A stretch of DNA of 64,000 bases, taken from assembly GCA_029891385.1 (NCBI GenBank), contig CM057228.1:25634809-25698808 (forward strand). The letters are read 5' to 3'. Below, in pieces: positions 24,766 to 37,556 of this stretch. The DNA comes from Erythroxylum novogranatense (lineage: Eukaryota > Streptophyta > Magnoliopsida > Malpighiales > Erythroxylaceae). The notes beneath the pieces were generated by a model. That model saw only the letters and a program-made list of their open reading frames with translations, had not been told where the DNA came from and ran no database searches. Numbering within the stretch: the stretch's first letter is position 1; each line of letters opens with the position of its first letter. The position numbers were made by a program, and so were the translations under genes.

Positions 24766-26687
24766 TGTAGGAAAATCCCGGGAGGTACATCACATGTACC
24801 GTCAGCGGAAAACAAAAATTTTTGTTCTCAGGACTTTCCGAAACCGGGATCCAGTGTCGGTATGAAGACATCAACCTAAATAGCCAAAGAGACTATCTCT
24901 AAAGGTGATCCACGCAGAGATCGAAAACCTAACCGAGTCAAACCCTTTGACCCAGAATAACTAGAACAGATTAAAGCCTGCTAGAGCCTACCTACATCTT
25001 GAGAGCTTGAATCAACGTTGGAATTGCTTGGAGAAGAAGAGAAAAACGATGATGCTTATGAGAGAAGAAGGATGAAAACTCATTTTCAAAGCAAACTTAA
25101 CACTTAAGTTTTCCAACTTCTCATCCCTAGCAAAACCATCGTCCATCCTCTTACAAAGAAAGCCATCTTATATGTATTTTAACCAAGCCATACGAACATC
25201 ATCATCTCACCTTTTCATTTTTTGTCATTTAGTCATTAATTACATTGATGACTAAGCTTAAAACTAGAAGGTTCTTTTCTTCTTCCCACCTCACACGTTT
25301 TCAACATATATATATATATATTACTTAATTATTTAATTAATTAATAACATATATATATGTATATTATTCGAGGCGGTCCGGTCCCACACCGGGTCGGTCC
25401 TCTTGGCTACCAGCTCAAATCGTCAAACGACTCGAAACCTTTCTTAACAATATTGATGTCACGATCTCATCGGGACATATCCCATTTCATCGGGATCCAT
25501 TTAATCTAATGTCTCTATAATTGGAACTCGTCTAATTACTATTTTCTGATTCTCGAATCACTCTTATACGTGTGACCCTTTAGGCTCCGGTTATGTTGGC
25601 CACTTAGATTAACACTTAATCTAAGCAAGTCATGAGCGGTATCTAGCAACACATCATAACCCCCAATTGACCGAAAAGTAATCGGTTTGATGTATTCATT
25701 ACGAACCAGATCACAAACCCTTCCATAGACAATTACTGTGCAATTCGTCCTTTCACCATCCTATACCTCACTTGGTTATGAGTATGGTCAAAGTGTCAAC
25801 TCTCACTAGACCAAGTCCAGCCCAAGTGATAACAATTCTCGTCCTGGGACTCATTACTCTATATCTCAATGAAGACACTCTTCATGACATATATCTTGCC
25901 ACCTTAGTAATGATCCCGACAAGAGGCCGTGGGTATCTCTTACGCTAATCCGAAGTGGTGAATCCTTTATTGGCTACTCAATTATCTTGAATACCTCAAG
26001 TTGTACCCAAGCACCACCCTATGAGTTACCCTCGGAAGGCAACAAGGAATGGAGTCAAAGCACGGATCGGTATCAAGATATCCTTGAGTACCTCAAGTCA
26101 AGGATACTTGCACCATTCTATGATGAGATTATCACGACACTAGAAGAAGATATCCATGCGATGATCTCATGGCGGGTCATCCAATGAACTTACTACCACT
26201 AGTAAGCATCCACATGTCAATTCTAAATATCTCATATTTACGGTTTACGAGATCCACCGCTTGATCCAATCGAGGAATATGACATGTGCTAGTCTATCCG
26301 GATTAATGATGTCGGTCTCATTAATCCTATGACTAGGATAATTTGAATCTTGACATAATTGCACATGATAGGAATCTCGGGAGTATGAGCACATCATAAT
26401 TTCCTTCATGCTATGTCATATATCATGGACTTCATTAATTCGATTAAAGATCCAATCAATTCATAAACAATGTTCATGAACATCAAATTAATGAAGTATG
26501 CCTTTCTTTATTTATTCATAAAGTGCACACGACTTTGAACAAAAGCGCGCTAAAGGGATTGCCTTTAGGGCCAATATAAACAAGATCGTCCTTGCATAAA
26601 TCGACTTACCCCATGTACAAGTCGACTTATCGATCTTGAATACGTGTAAGTCGACTTACCCCACGTACAAGTCGACTTGCACTTACA
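24766..26687 (-). repeat. 3' LTR of copia-1
   Basis: 1922 bp. Its U3 start (right end on the + strand) carries AAGTCGACTT palindromes at 26598 (one base changed), 26619, 26648 and 26669. A polypurine tract (AGTGGGAGATT on the minus strand) abuts it at 26688. The internal (TA)n at about 25303-25320 is much shorter than in the other LTR. Confidence 0.92.
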
Positions 26688-27025
26688 AATCTCCCACTGA
26701 CCTAAAGCCAATCGCCTTAGTATCTAATACCAAAACGAGTACATAAGAATCACAATTCTCGTGTGACAATGGCTTTGTCATCGGATCAACAACACTTTGC
26801 TCGTGGAAATTCTCTATAAGGACATCATCTCAACCGATGATTTCCGAATCAAATGGAATCGCGGAGTGCGATATGCGGATCGATGATGAGACATTGGTTC
26901 CTTTCCCTGCGCACTAGCCCCATTGTATCACAATACAATCCTATGGGCTCATCACAGCTAGGATTGATCCAAACTGCTTCCTCTGCGCATCTCATGCGGC
27001 AATGTACTCTGCCTCGGTTGTTGAA

Positions 27026-28460
27026 TCAGCAGTTGTCTCTTGATTGGAACTCTTTCAAACTGACCGACGGTTCAGTGTGAATGTATATAACCTGATCGTG
27101 ATTCAAAATCATCCTTATCAGATTAAAACTGGCATTTGTATGCCCGCTCACTTGGAGATTTTCATCTCCATAGATCAAGAAAATATCCTTAGTGCTTCGC
27201 AAGTACTTGAGGATATTCTTGACAGCCACCCAGTGACCCTCACCAGGATCCGATTGGTATCTGCTCGTAACACTTAGAGCATACGATACATCGGGCCTCA
27301 TACATAGCATTATTCCATGTTAAACCTCTTTAACATCTCATCTATGTACGATGATTGTGAAAGACCAAGCAACCTTTTGATTTATCTCTATAAATCTATA
27401 TCCCTAGGATATAAGTTGCTTCACCAAGGTCTTTCATCGCAAATTGATTGGACAACCAAATTTTAACTGATTGTAGCATAGAGACATCGTTTTCCTAGTA
27501 TTAATATGTCATCTACTTATAACACAAGGAATACGATTGCAGTTCCATGAACCTTCTTATACACACAATGTACATCCGAATTTTGTGAGAAACCAAACTC
27601 TTTGAGTACCTCATCAAAACGGATATTCCAACTCCTGGATGCTTGCTTCAATCCATACATGGAATTTTAAAGCTTGCATACCATTTCGCCATTATAGGAG
27701 GTGAAGTCCTCTGGTTGTGTCATATACACATCCTCGGTAAGATTTCCATTAAGGAAAGCTGTCTTCACATCCATTTGCCATATCTCATAATCATAATGAG
27801 CGGCAATGGCTAGGAGTATCCGAATGAATTTAAGCATTATTACGAAATTTGAAGGTCTCGTCATAGTCGACTCCTTGTCTCGACGAAATCCTTTGGCCAC
27901 AAGCCTTGTTTTATAAGTAATCACATTACCATCCATGTCGGTTTTCTTCTTGAAAACCCATGTGCACCCTATGGGCTTTATTCCTTCGGGTGCAACAACC
28001 AAAGACCAAACTTGGTTTTCATACATGGAATCCATTCAGATTTCATGGCACAAAGCCATTTTTCAGACTCTGAACTTTTCAGAACCTCTTCATAGGTAGT
28101 AAACTCATCATCTCGTATGAGCAATACGCCATTCTGTTCCTCACGAGAAATCCATATCTCTCAGGAACAAAGCGTATCCTACATGACCTACGAAATTCTT
28201 GTGTAATAGAAGGTTGAACTGTTACCTCATCTATATGAGTTACAGATTGCGAGTTCAGCGATTGATCTGCGTTTGTTCGAGCATCTTGAACTTCCTCAAG
28301 TTCAACTTTGCTCTCACTTTCCTCTTGTAAAAAAAACTCTTTCTCTAAGAAAACAGCATGCTTTAAAACAAACAACTTTTGTTCCTCAGCAAGGTAGAAT
28401 TGATATCCCACGATATCCTACGAACAAACACTTGTCAGATTTTGCATTAAGCTAATCTGA
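27026..28460 (-). pseudogene. copia-1 reverse transcriptase and RNase H remains
   Basis: On the minus strand, 28411-28079 is the linker before RT (GYQFYLAEEQKLFVLKHAVF). RT follows at 28035: NQVWSLVVAPEGIKPIGCTW, VFKKKTDMDG, YKTRLVAKGF, then a frameshift at about 27878, and IWQMDVKTAFLNGNL. The catalytic YVDD site near 27505 reads stop-VDDIL. RNase H begins MRPDVSYALSVTSRYQSDPG at about 27300. An inactive enzyme, but the architecture is complete. Confidence 0.88.
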
Positions 28461-28551
28461 CTGTGTCCGCTTCACATAAGCGTGACAACCCCAAACTTTC
28501 ATTTGAGAAAGATAGGGCTTTCGGTTAATCCACATCTCATATGGAGTAACA

Positions 28552-29600
28552 TCAAGCGTCTTTAATGGAACTCTGTTTAACAAGTAAGCAATTTGTCTCG
28601 GCGCATACCCCCAAAACTGCAAAACCTATCATTAATCGCACCATGTCTAACAAGGTTCGATATCTCCTTTCAGCCACACCATTGTCTTTGCGGCGTGCAA
28701 GGTGGAGTGTCTTGAGATAAAATTCGATTATCTCGAGATAATCCAAAGCTGTTGGTCTAAGCAATTTCCACCACGATCGATCGTAATGTATTCATACTTT
28801 TACCAAGTTAGTTTTCTACTTCATTTCGAATTATTTGAACTTTTAAATGCTTGATTTGTATCTCATCGAATCTGGTACCCATATCGTGAATAATCACGGA
28901 TAAAAGTAATGAAGTAAAAACAACCACTTGTGGCATGGATGGACATCGGACCACATACATCCGAATGTATTAGGTCTAATATTCCATTCACTCGTTCACC
29001 CTTTCCTTTAAAGGATAACTTAGTCATCTTGCCTAATAAACAAGATTCGCATGTGTCATATGATTCATAATCAAATGACCCTAAACATCCACTCTTATGG
29101 AGCTTAGCGATGCGTGTCTCATTTATATGGCCAAGCCGACAATGCCATAAGTAAGTTGATTTTATATTATCTCGATTATGTCTTTCGCGTCATTGACATT
29201 TATAACTGGATATGACATATCTAATATGTCAATTCTATTGCATAATGTACCAGTACCATAGAGCATTCCATTCAAACTAATAGAACAACCATTGCTTCTA
29301 AAAGTCAAATAGAAATCAGCTCTAATTAAACATAAAATATACAATATGTTCTTTGTTTAAAACGGGTACAAAATGACAATCATCCAATTTGAATATAAGC
29401 TCACTAGGGAGTGACAAGACATAAGTGTCTACGGCTAATGTAGCAACTCTTGCTGCATTACCTACACGAAGGTCTAGTTCTCCTTTTATGAGCTGTCTAA
29501 TGGTCCTGGAGGCCCGGCATATCATTTCATATGTATGAGCCACAACCGGTATCAAATACCCATATGTTTTGTTCAGAAACAGTATTAACCTCAATGACAA
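28552..29600 (-). pseudogene. copia-1 protease and integrase remains
   Basis: The protease motif FDTGCGS lies just after the gag at about 29530-29570 on the minus strand. The following text (RTIRQLIKGELDLRVGNAAR) is the usual copia linker. The end of the integrase core is visible as NGVAERRYRTLLDMVRLMI at about 28650-28710. The centre of the integrase is heavily broken. Confidence 0.75.
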
Positions 29601-30390
29601 ACATATTTGAAGGAGTAGAGGCATCTGATGCCTTCTTCTGCTTCAGGAACTCTAGATAGACTTTACAGTTTCACCTCCAGTGGCCAGTCTTGCCACAATG
29701 AAAGCAAAATCCTTTTGGGGCAGTATCTTTGGTTTTTCCTTGATGGCGCTTCCATTTGGTTTCTTGGCCCTTTTCTTCTTTGGACTAGAAGAAGAAGCAT
29801 CCACCACTAGCACTTGCTTGCTATCCTTCTTGATAGCACCTTTCATTGTCTTGAAGCAGATTGATCAGCTCAGGAATTGTTGTGGATATTTGGTTCATCT
29901 GATAGTTTAACACGAACTGTGAAAAACTGTCAGACAATCCAACCAGAATCAAGTCTATACTTAACTCATAATCCATTACAAATCCTAAGACAGCCAATCT
30001 CTCTATATAGCCATTCATCTTCAGGGTATCCTGGACAGCAGATGTCCCTGGAGCCACCTTTGTGGTGAAGAGAAGCCTTGAGGTCTCGAACCTTTCAGAC
30101 CGAGCTTACTCATCAGCTCCCTAAGATGAAATACTATAATGTGAGCATCCATAGACTCGTGCTGCTTCTGCAGCTCTGGTGACATCAAGGCAAGCATAAT
30201 GCAAGTATCCATATCACCGTCCTTTAGATGCTTACAATATGCTTTCTGATCCTTTTCAGAAGCATCGACAGCAGGTGCATCTGGAAGTGGAACATCTAGG
30301 ACGTATCCCAGTTCCTCAGATCTGAGAACAATTCTCAGATTCCTCAGCCGATCAAGAAAATTCGGTCCAAAATAGAGAGCGAAAATTCAC
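29600..30390 (-). pseudogene. copia-1 gag with zinc knuckle
   Basis: Minus-strand fragments read CKHLKDGDMDTCIMLALMSP, FVMDYELSIDLILVGLSDSF and MNQISTTIPELINLLQ, all typical of plant copia gag. They are followed by a zinc knuckle CFHCGKTGHWR-stop-NCK (CX2CX4HX4C) at about 29680-29720. The expected start near 30397 reads AAG where the sister element has ATG. Frameshifts separate the pieces. Confidence 0.85.
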
Positions 30391-32504
30391 ACTGAAAAAC
30401 TTCTTCAATCAACCTAAACGCGATAGAGAGAAGGAATGATAGAATAGAAATGCCTGCATGATCATAAGGACTTGCATGACATGCATATGGCTCCCACTAG
30501 TTTCCTAAAATCCATAACCCTCTTTACTGAATCCAGGAGAAACAAAGTGACATAAAGTCTAGTGGGTCGATATCCGACATTGCTAAGAGTGACCTTAGGT
30601 TTGCCAACAAGCCACAACTTAGGTCAATCGGTAGGTATCGGACATACCAATTGCATCATCGATAACCGACATTGAGAATGACCTTGGGTTTGCCCAACAA
30701 GCCACCTTATGTCTCGGGAGGTATAAGATATACCAATTACATCTTAGACACAACTATCGATCAGTGCTATCAACTTGTTGATGTGTGCACTTCATTGGGT
30801 TATCAACTCTTTGATGCGCATACATCCGATGTATGCTACCCAATTTCGCCTCTGTCCACGTTGACCTTGAGTTTGCTCAACAAACCAACGCTTCCAGTGA
30901 AAACCGACCCATTAATCCGAAAATCTTATTTTCATGGTTCGAACATATCCGTATAGAGTGAGCTTGGGTTTGCCCAACAACCCAGCCCTATAAGAACTCT
31001 GGTTCTTACCATATTAATGGAAGACGTTAGTTTTCATATTCCTAGGAGGGATTTCGAAACTTCAGACTCCAAGCTGAAGGATTATAGTCGCCAGGACTAT
31101 ATGGAATGATTTAGGTTTCATCAATCACATTGAAGCAATCCTTTTAATCATCCATCATCCAACCTGAGCATGCCACAAGTCGACTTACAACGAATGCAAG
31201 TCGCCTTATGCTCCTGCCCATACACAAGTCGCCTTGTATCATAATACAAGTCGCCTTGTCTTCTGCCCTCGCACAAGTCGACTTATCTGATATAAGTCGC
31301 CTTATGCACCTACTAGCATAAGATAAGCCTTGTACCTCGCAAGTCGACTTATGCACAGATTTCTGAACAAGTCGCCTTATACTCCAAATAAGTCGACTTG
31401 TCCATGTAATTGCTATAATTCTCTAATCGCTAATTCCTCAATCCTTGCAATTCCAATTCACAATACCAACATACCTAAGGTAATATCTGCTACTTTGATG
31501 TCTCAATGAACACTTCATTGAACCATGAAAGCCTTATATAGTCAAACCATATGAAAAGCTTGAAATGAGTCAAAACTCATTAATTTCCAAATAATTTAGG
31601 AACACCCAAATTATCATCCTAAGCATCTCTAGCTAGCACATACATTATCAAATTTACTTCAGCACATGCCATAAAAAATATGACGGTCAAAACAAACAAG
31701 ATAATGCAATATACTAACGAGACGCTAATGTGATCACTTAGGCATCCGAAAATTCTTGGAAATGCAACTTCAAGCAATTCAGTTTGGCAATCATAATACA
31801 TCAAGATAACACATTTTTAATCACATTAAAAATGGTTCAAGGCATTGGAACTGAAAAAGCACACTCAATCAAGCCAAGCAAAACAGTTCCAACAATTTTT
31901 CACAAAACTGTCCAGTTCTGTACATTGCTCGAAATGATCAATGAAACAATTTCAATAAATTCTGAGAAAATTGCATAGGTTAGTAGATGTTCAGAACATG
32001 CTACCTGAATTTTTTCAGGATTTTTAGCCATCAAAAACTCAGTCAACCTAAATAACAAAACCGATTCAAAATCTGTGTTCATCAGCACAGCAATTCCCAA
32101 CAGCATAGAATAAAATCGAAAATAAATATCCAATCACCTTGAAATCCAATTTCCATGCTCATAGACATTCACCAACATCTTATAGACATGTAGGTGAAGG
32201 AAAATCCGAAAATTTTTTTTCTAGAATTTATTATCGAATTTATACTACTGCCTGTTCCAGAATCGTTTCACAAAACAGCATCCGAAACTTAGGGAATTAA
32301 ATTAGCAAAACTATATCAAATCAAATAGATAAATTCTCAAATTTCATAGACATATTCTCTAACATGTTATGAACAATCCTGGGCAGAAAAATTTCGAAAA
32401 ACATATCACAATATAAATTCGAAAATTGGACAGCAAGCATGCATCAACAGAAAATTCCATTAGAGTTTCTGATCTCGCTTAGGTTTTAGCTTCATACGGG
32501 ACAC
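30391..32504 (-). other. Untranslated leader of copia-1 with palindrome array and 90-bp-type repeats
   Basis: Noncoding leader between primer site and gag. Nine variants of AAGTCGACTT/AAGTCGCCTT lie at 31178-31405. At 30575-30985 there are repeats built on CTTGGGTTTGCCCAACAAGC and GATATC/GGTATCG motifs, shared with the leader of the right-hand copia element (63240-63680). Confidence 0.7.
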
Positions 32505-32522
32505 CAGACTCTCTGATACCAC
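32505..32522 (-). promoter_or_regulatory. Primer binding site of copia-1, initiator tRNA-Met type
   Basis: The minus strand reads TGGTATCAGAGAG directly after the LTR; TGGTATCAGAGC is the common plant initiator-Met site. Confidence 0.85.
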
Positions 32523-33066
32523 TGTAGGAAAATCCCGGGAGGTACATCACATGTACCGGCAGCAGAAAACAAAAATTTTTGTTCCCGAGACTTTCCCGAA
32601 ACCCAGGATCCAGGTATCGGTATGAAGACATCAATCTAAATAGCCAAAAGAGACTATCTCTAAAGGTGATCCACGCAGAAATCAGAAAACCTAACCGAGT
32701 CAAACCCCTTTGACCCGGGAATAGCTAGAACAGATTAAAGCCTGCTAGAGCCTACCTCTGTTCTGGAGAGCTTGAATCAACGTTGGAATTGCTTGGAGAA
32801 GAAGAGAAAAACGATGATGCTTATGAGAGAAGAAGGATGAGAACTCATTTTCAAAGCAAACTTAACACTTAAGTTTTCCAACTTCTCATCCCTAGCAAAA
32901 CCATCGTCCATCCTCTTACAAAGAAAGCCATCTTATATGTATTTTAACCAAGCCATACGAACATCATCATCTCACCTTTTCATTTTTTGTCATTTAGTCA
33001 TTAATTACATTGATGACTAAGCTTAAAACTAGAAGGTTCTTTTCTTCTTCCCACCTCACACGTTTT

Positions 33067-33114
<48 letters not shown>

Positions 33115-34491
33115 CTTAATTATTTAATTAATTAATAACATATATATATGTGTATATTATTCACGAGGCGGTCCAGTCACTGCTGGGAATTGGTCCTACG
33201 GCCTCAAGACTCAAATCTTTGGCTTGACTCTAAACCTTTCTTAGCAATATTGATGTTACGATCTCATGGGACATATCCCGATCTCATCGGGATCCATTTA
33301 ATCTAATGCTCTCCATAATTGGAACTCTGTCCAATTACTATTTTACAGATTCTCTGAATCACTCTTATGCGTGTGACCCTTTAGGCTCCCGGTTATGTTG
33401 GCCACTTAGATTAACACTTAATCTAAGCAAGTCATGAGCGGTATCTAGCAACACATCATGACCCCCAATTGACCGGAAAGTAATCAGTTTGATGTATTCA
33501 TTACGAACCAGATCACAAACCCTTCCATAGACAATTACTGTGCAATTCGTCCTTTCACTATCCTATACCCCACTTGGTTATGAGTATGGTCAAAGTGTCA
33601 ACTCTCACTAGACCAAGTCCATTAAGTGATAACAGTTCTCGATCACGGGACTCATTACTCTATATGTCAATGAAGACACTCTTCATGACATATATGCCGC
33701 CACCTTAGTAATGATCCTCGACAAGAGGCCGTGGGTATCTCTTACGCTAATCGAGTGGTGAATCCTTTATTGGCTACTCAATTATCTTGAATACCTCAAG
33801 TTGCACCCAAGCACCACCCTATGAGTTACCTCTCGAAGGCAACAAGGAATGGAGTCAAAGCACGGATCAAGATTCAAGATATCCTTGAGTACCTCAAGTC
33901 AAGGATACTTGCACCATTACTATGATGAGATTATCACCGACACTAGAAGAAGATATCCATGCGATGATCTCATGGCAGGTCATCCAATGAACTTACTACC
34001 ACTAGTAAGCATCCACATGTCAATTCTAAATATCTCATATTTACAGTTTCTGAGATCCACTGCTTGATCCAATCAAGGAATATGACATGTGTTAGTCTAT
34101 CCGGATTAATGATGTCCAGTCTCATTAATCCTATGACTAGGGAGAATTTAGATACTGACATAATTTCACATGATAGAAATCTCAGGAGTATGAGCACATC
34201 ATAATTTCCTTCATGCTATGTCATATATCATGGACTTCATTAATTCGATTAAAGATTCAATCAATTCATAAACAATGTTCATGAACATCAAATTAATGAA
34301 GTATGCCTTTCTTTATTTATTCATAAAGTCGCACACGACTTTGAACAAAACGCTAAAGGGATTGCCTTTAGGGCAATATAAACAAGATGCCGTCCTTGCA
34401 TAAGTCGACTTACCCATGTACAAGTCGACTTATCGATCTTGAACACGATGTAAGTCGACTTACCCCATGTACAAGTCGACTTACACTTACG
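32523..34491 (-). repeat. 5' LTR of copia-1
   Basis: About 1969 bp, aligned end to end with 24766-26687. It holds a long (AT)n run at 33070-33112 and four AAGTCGACTT palindromes at 34404-34482. The last base or two at the right end are altered. Confidence 0.92.
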
Positions 34492-34496
34492 TGAAC

Positions 34497-35986
34497 CGCT
34501 TCAAGATCTTACGTCAGATGCCCCCATCACCAAATTCACGATGAACAATTGGTGCAATATTTTTATGATGGGTTGAAGAGTCAAGAGAAAGGTATGTTAG
34601 ATGTCGATCATCGGAGGATCATTGATTGACCTTCTTGCATTAGAAGCGTGGGACTTGATTAAGAAGATGGCCCTCAACCATCAACAGTACAGTGTGAGAG
34701 ATTCCAGAGGATTGAATGAATTGGGAGCTTTAACAGCTCAAGCAAAGAGAATGGAAAGTCTGGAAACAAAAGTGGATTCGCTGGAGAACAGGATAACATC
34801 ACAGTTATCCTGTATCACTGCAGAGTTGAAGAACTTGAATGTGCATCGCCCATCATCTTCTACAGAAATTTCTGCACCCAGTTGTGATAATTGTGGGTCG
34901 GTAATGCACATTTCAAGTGTTTGTCCTGGACGATATGAAGAGGTGTCGGCTATGTATGTAGGAAGAGCTAATCAGAAGTGGGACCCTTACTCCAACACAT
35001 ACAATGAGGGATGGAAGTTTAATCCGAGATTTGGTTGGAGGAATGAAGAGAACAGGGCCCCAAACAGATTCTCACAAGGGGGAGGAGCTGGTACTTCCAC
35101 TAGCCAGTTCCCGAATCAACAGCAAGCTCTAATAGTTCCCCCAAAAGAAGACACCAATCAACTCCTTCACAGTATGATGACATTGATGAAGGAAGAGAGG
35201 GATTCTACTGCTAACCAGTTTAATGCTATTGCTTCTCTTATTCAGTAGGATTCTTCAAAGACTGCTGCTAGATTCAATGCCTTGGAAAAGAGAATGGAAC
35301 AATGGGAGACCAAGGCAGAGAACATCAATTCCTATGTCACTCAGTTGTCCAACAACATGAGTGAAAATCAGGCAAAAAGCAGTGGGACCATTCCTTCCAA
35401 TACTGTGATGAACCCGAAGAGTTTGAATGCCATTGCCCTCAGGAGTGGGAAGCAAGTGAGGTTTAAGCCTCAAGATGATGAAGAAGCATGTGATGATGAG
35501 ATTGAGAGTGAGCCAGTACCCCCACCACAGGATAAGGTTAAGAAATCAGAAAGTGTGAGGGAAGAAGAGCTTTTGAGAGAGAAAAAGCATGCTTCAAGAA
35601 ACAAGGGAATTACTTCAGAGAGTTCCAATGATCAAGCAAAAAGTGGAGAATCGGGCAAGCAATCCAGCAAAGGTAAGGAGGTAAGTATTCAAGACCTTCC
35701 TTTTCCCAATTCATATTTGATGAGCAAGCGCTTAAATGAAAAACAACATGAAAAAGAAATCATTGACTTGTTTGGGAAAGTTGAAGTGAATGTGCCTTTT
35801 CTTGATTTAGTGAAGCGAGTTCCGGCCTATGCAAAATATTTGAAAGATTTATGCACTAACAAGAGGAAGTTTAGGTCAAATGAGAGAGTGCAAGTGAGCT
35901 CAAATTTTCAGCTTTGTTCGAGCCAGAAATACTGTCAAGTGTCAAGACCACGGATCTTTTACCATCCTTGCATCTTAGGAAAGTGA
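34497..35986 (+). pseudogene. Athila-like gag, C-terminal part, after the copia insertion
   Basis: Resumes exactly where the N-terminal part stops: family text CPHHQIHDEQLVQYFYDGL from about 34520, then LIDLLALEAWDLIKKM, a coiled-coil-like stretch (MESLETKVDSLENRI) and a CDNCGSVMHISSVC zinc-knuckle-like motif at about 34880-34925. An in-frame TAG at 35247-35249 interrupts it; the same frame continues as RFNALEKRMEQWETK, then LNAIALRSGKQ and LPFPNSYLMSKRLNE. Frame changes occur near 34525 and at 34600-34617, where GATGTCGATCATCGG stands in place of the family codons (see the CAG/CTG finding). Not translatable as it stands. Confidence 0.85.
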
Positions 35987-35989
35987 CCA

Positions 35990-36594
35990 TAGGTGAGCTT
36001 TGCTAGATCTAGGGCAGCGATAAATGTGATGCCTAAGTCGGTTTATGAGGCCTTAGGGTGAAGAGTATTAAGCCTACATCTGTTGTCCTCCAGTTGGCCG
36101 ATAGATCATTTAGGCATCCAGTGGGTATCATCGAGGACATCTTGGTCCAGGTTAAGGGTTTAGTATTTCCTGCTGATTTTTATGTGCTTGATATGTCTTC
36201 TGAAGTTGTGCAGGATACTTCCTTAATTCTCGAACGACTCTTTTTGCGGACTACGAGCACAATGATAAGCATGAAAGAAGGTAAGATCACCATGGAGGTA
36301 GGTGACCAGCAGGTGAGCTTTAATATGTATGAGGCAATGAAGCACCCATATGAAGATTATTCCCTGCTTGGAGTGAACATGCTTGATACAGTTGTTGACG
36401 ATGCATGTAATGATTTTGCACAAACATTCACATCGTCTACTGACACTCTCTCTGGAGAACATTTGCTTGCTGATGATTTTGTAGGAGAGACTTCAAGTCG
36501 GGTGTTGAACATGGAGTTGTACAAGAGCCAAGCTGTTGGGATGAAGCTCGGATTTCAGTCGGGTGATCATCCTAAGTGTCAAGACCCACCATGA
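35990..36594 (+). pseudogene. Athila-like retroviral-type aspartic protease and short pol tail
   Basis: The active-site text LLDLG lies at about 36000-36014 and is followed, after a one-base shift at about 36012, by INVMPKSVYEALG; the rest, open from 36058, reads VLQLADRSFRHPVGIIEDI, then VFPADFYVLDM and LILERLF. DLG rather than DTG is usual for this Athila-type protease. The frame ends with TGA at 36592-36594 after about 60 residues of unrecognised text. In complete elements RT would follow here; none is seen. The protease would process the gag polyprotein, but the frameshift prevents translation as read. Confidence 0.8.
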
Positions 36595-37556
36595 GACCAG
36601 GTTGTTTCTCTACCTGCATTCTTATTTTATTCATGCATCCTGCTTGGAAGTGATGAAAATTTTTGTGTTGCGTGAATATCTTGATTAAGTGTGGGGGAGA
36701 AACCGAGCCAGTAGATTAGCTGTAGTTAGGTAGGATTTCTGTTCATTGTTCGAATAAATTACTTTCACTTTGTTAGCTTTACATTTTTTTTGAAGAAGCA
36801 TGATATTGTTGGAAGGATTGATTTCTGGGAGATTGATTGTTTTTAGATTGATTGTTTCTGGATTAAGTCAGGTTTGTGTTTCTGTTTTCTGTTCGGTCAG
36901 TTACGTCGCGGCGAATTTTGATTTATACGTCGCAACATGCCTTGTTTTTATTTACGTCGCGATGTATTTTAATTCATACGTCGCGACGTGCCTCGTTTCA
37001 TTTGACGCTCACGTCGCGACGTGGTACATTTATATGCCGCGACGTCCCAACGGTTGAAATACCCTTGTTGCCCCTTCTGTCCTGCGGTTTTTGCGTTTAT
37101 CCGGAGCCCTTTTTGTCTTTTTTCCTCGCGACGTCTCATCTCCTTTCGCCGTTTCTTCTTCTTCTTCTTCTTCTCTTTCCTTTCTTATTCTCTTCTTTTC
37201 CTGCCGTCGTAATCGCCCTCGTTCTCTCTGTTCTCCTCTCTGTTTTGCTGTGTCCACCGTCTCACCGTGCCCTCCGTTTCCACTGTCTCCTTTCTTGCAT
37301 CCTTGATATTTGTAAGTGTCCCATTGTCCTTCGTTTTCTTTCTTTTCGTTTTCCTTGTTAGAGTTTTTGAGTTATGTTTCTCGCGACGAGCGATTGCTCG
37401 CCGTGTTACGTCTGGAAATCGCCATACGTCGCGACGTCTAGATAAGGATTTTGTCTCGTCGTGACGTCTGTCCACAGGTCGCGACGAGGTGGCTGATTTT
37501 TACTTAAGTCTTTATTGATTTGTCTTTGCTGTTCTGTTTCTTTTTGTTTGCAGGAT
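36595..37556 (+). other. Spacer with GTGGGGGAGA tract, palindrome cluster, CT-rich segment and splice-like signals
   Basis: Holds AAGTGTGGGGGAGA at about 36687 (an extra polypurine tract typical of Athila 3' regions), CGTCGCGACG-type dyads at 36900-37045 and 37380-37490, a CT-rich stretch (37130-37260), a donor-like TTTGTAAGTG at about 37307-37316 and an acceptor-like TTTTTGTTTGCAG ending at 37553, four bases before the 3' ORF start. No protein-coding text. Confidence 0.6.

Larger units (their letters stand above)
24766..34491 (-). mobile_element. Nested Ty1/copia retrotransposon (copia-1), minus strand, decayed
   Basis: Inserted in the Athila-like gag. LTRs 24766-26687 and 32523-34491 begin TGTAAG and end CCTACA in element orientation. 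Flanks GGAAC (24761-24765) and TGAAC (34492-34496) are a 4-of-5 match, a likely 5-bp TSD with one change. The primer site TGGTATCAGAGAG and polypurine tract AGTGGGAGATT lie at the right ends for a minus-strand element. Order on the minus strand is gag, protease, integrase, RT, RNase H, as in Ty1/copia. All domains carry stops or frameshifts. Confidence 0.92.

Noticed and set aside
24766..24879. Read-through of gag into CRKIPGGTSHVPS...
   Set aside because: It is the end of the copia LTR read by chance in the gag frame.
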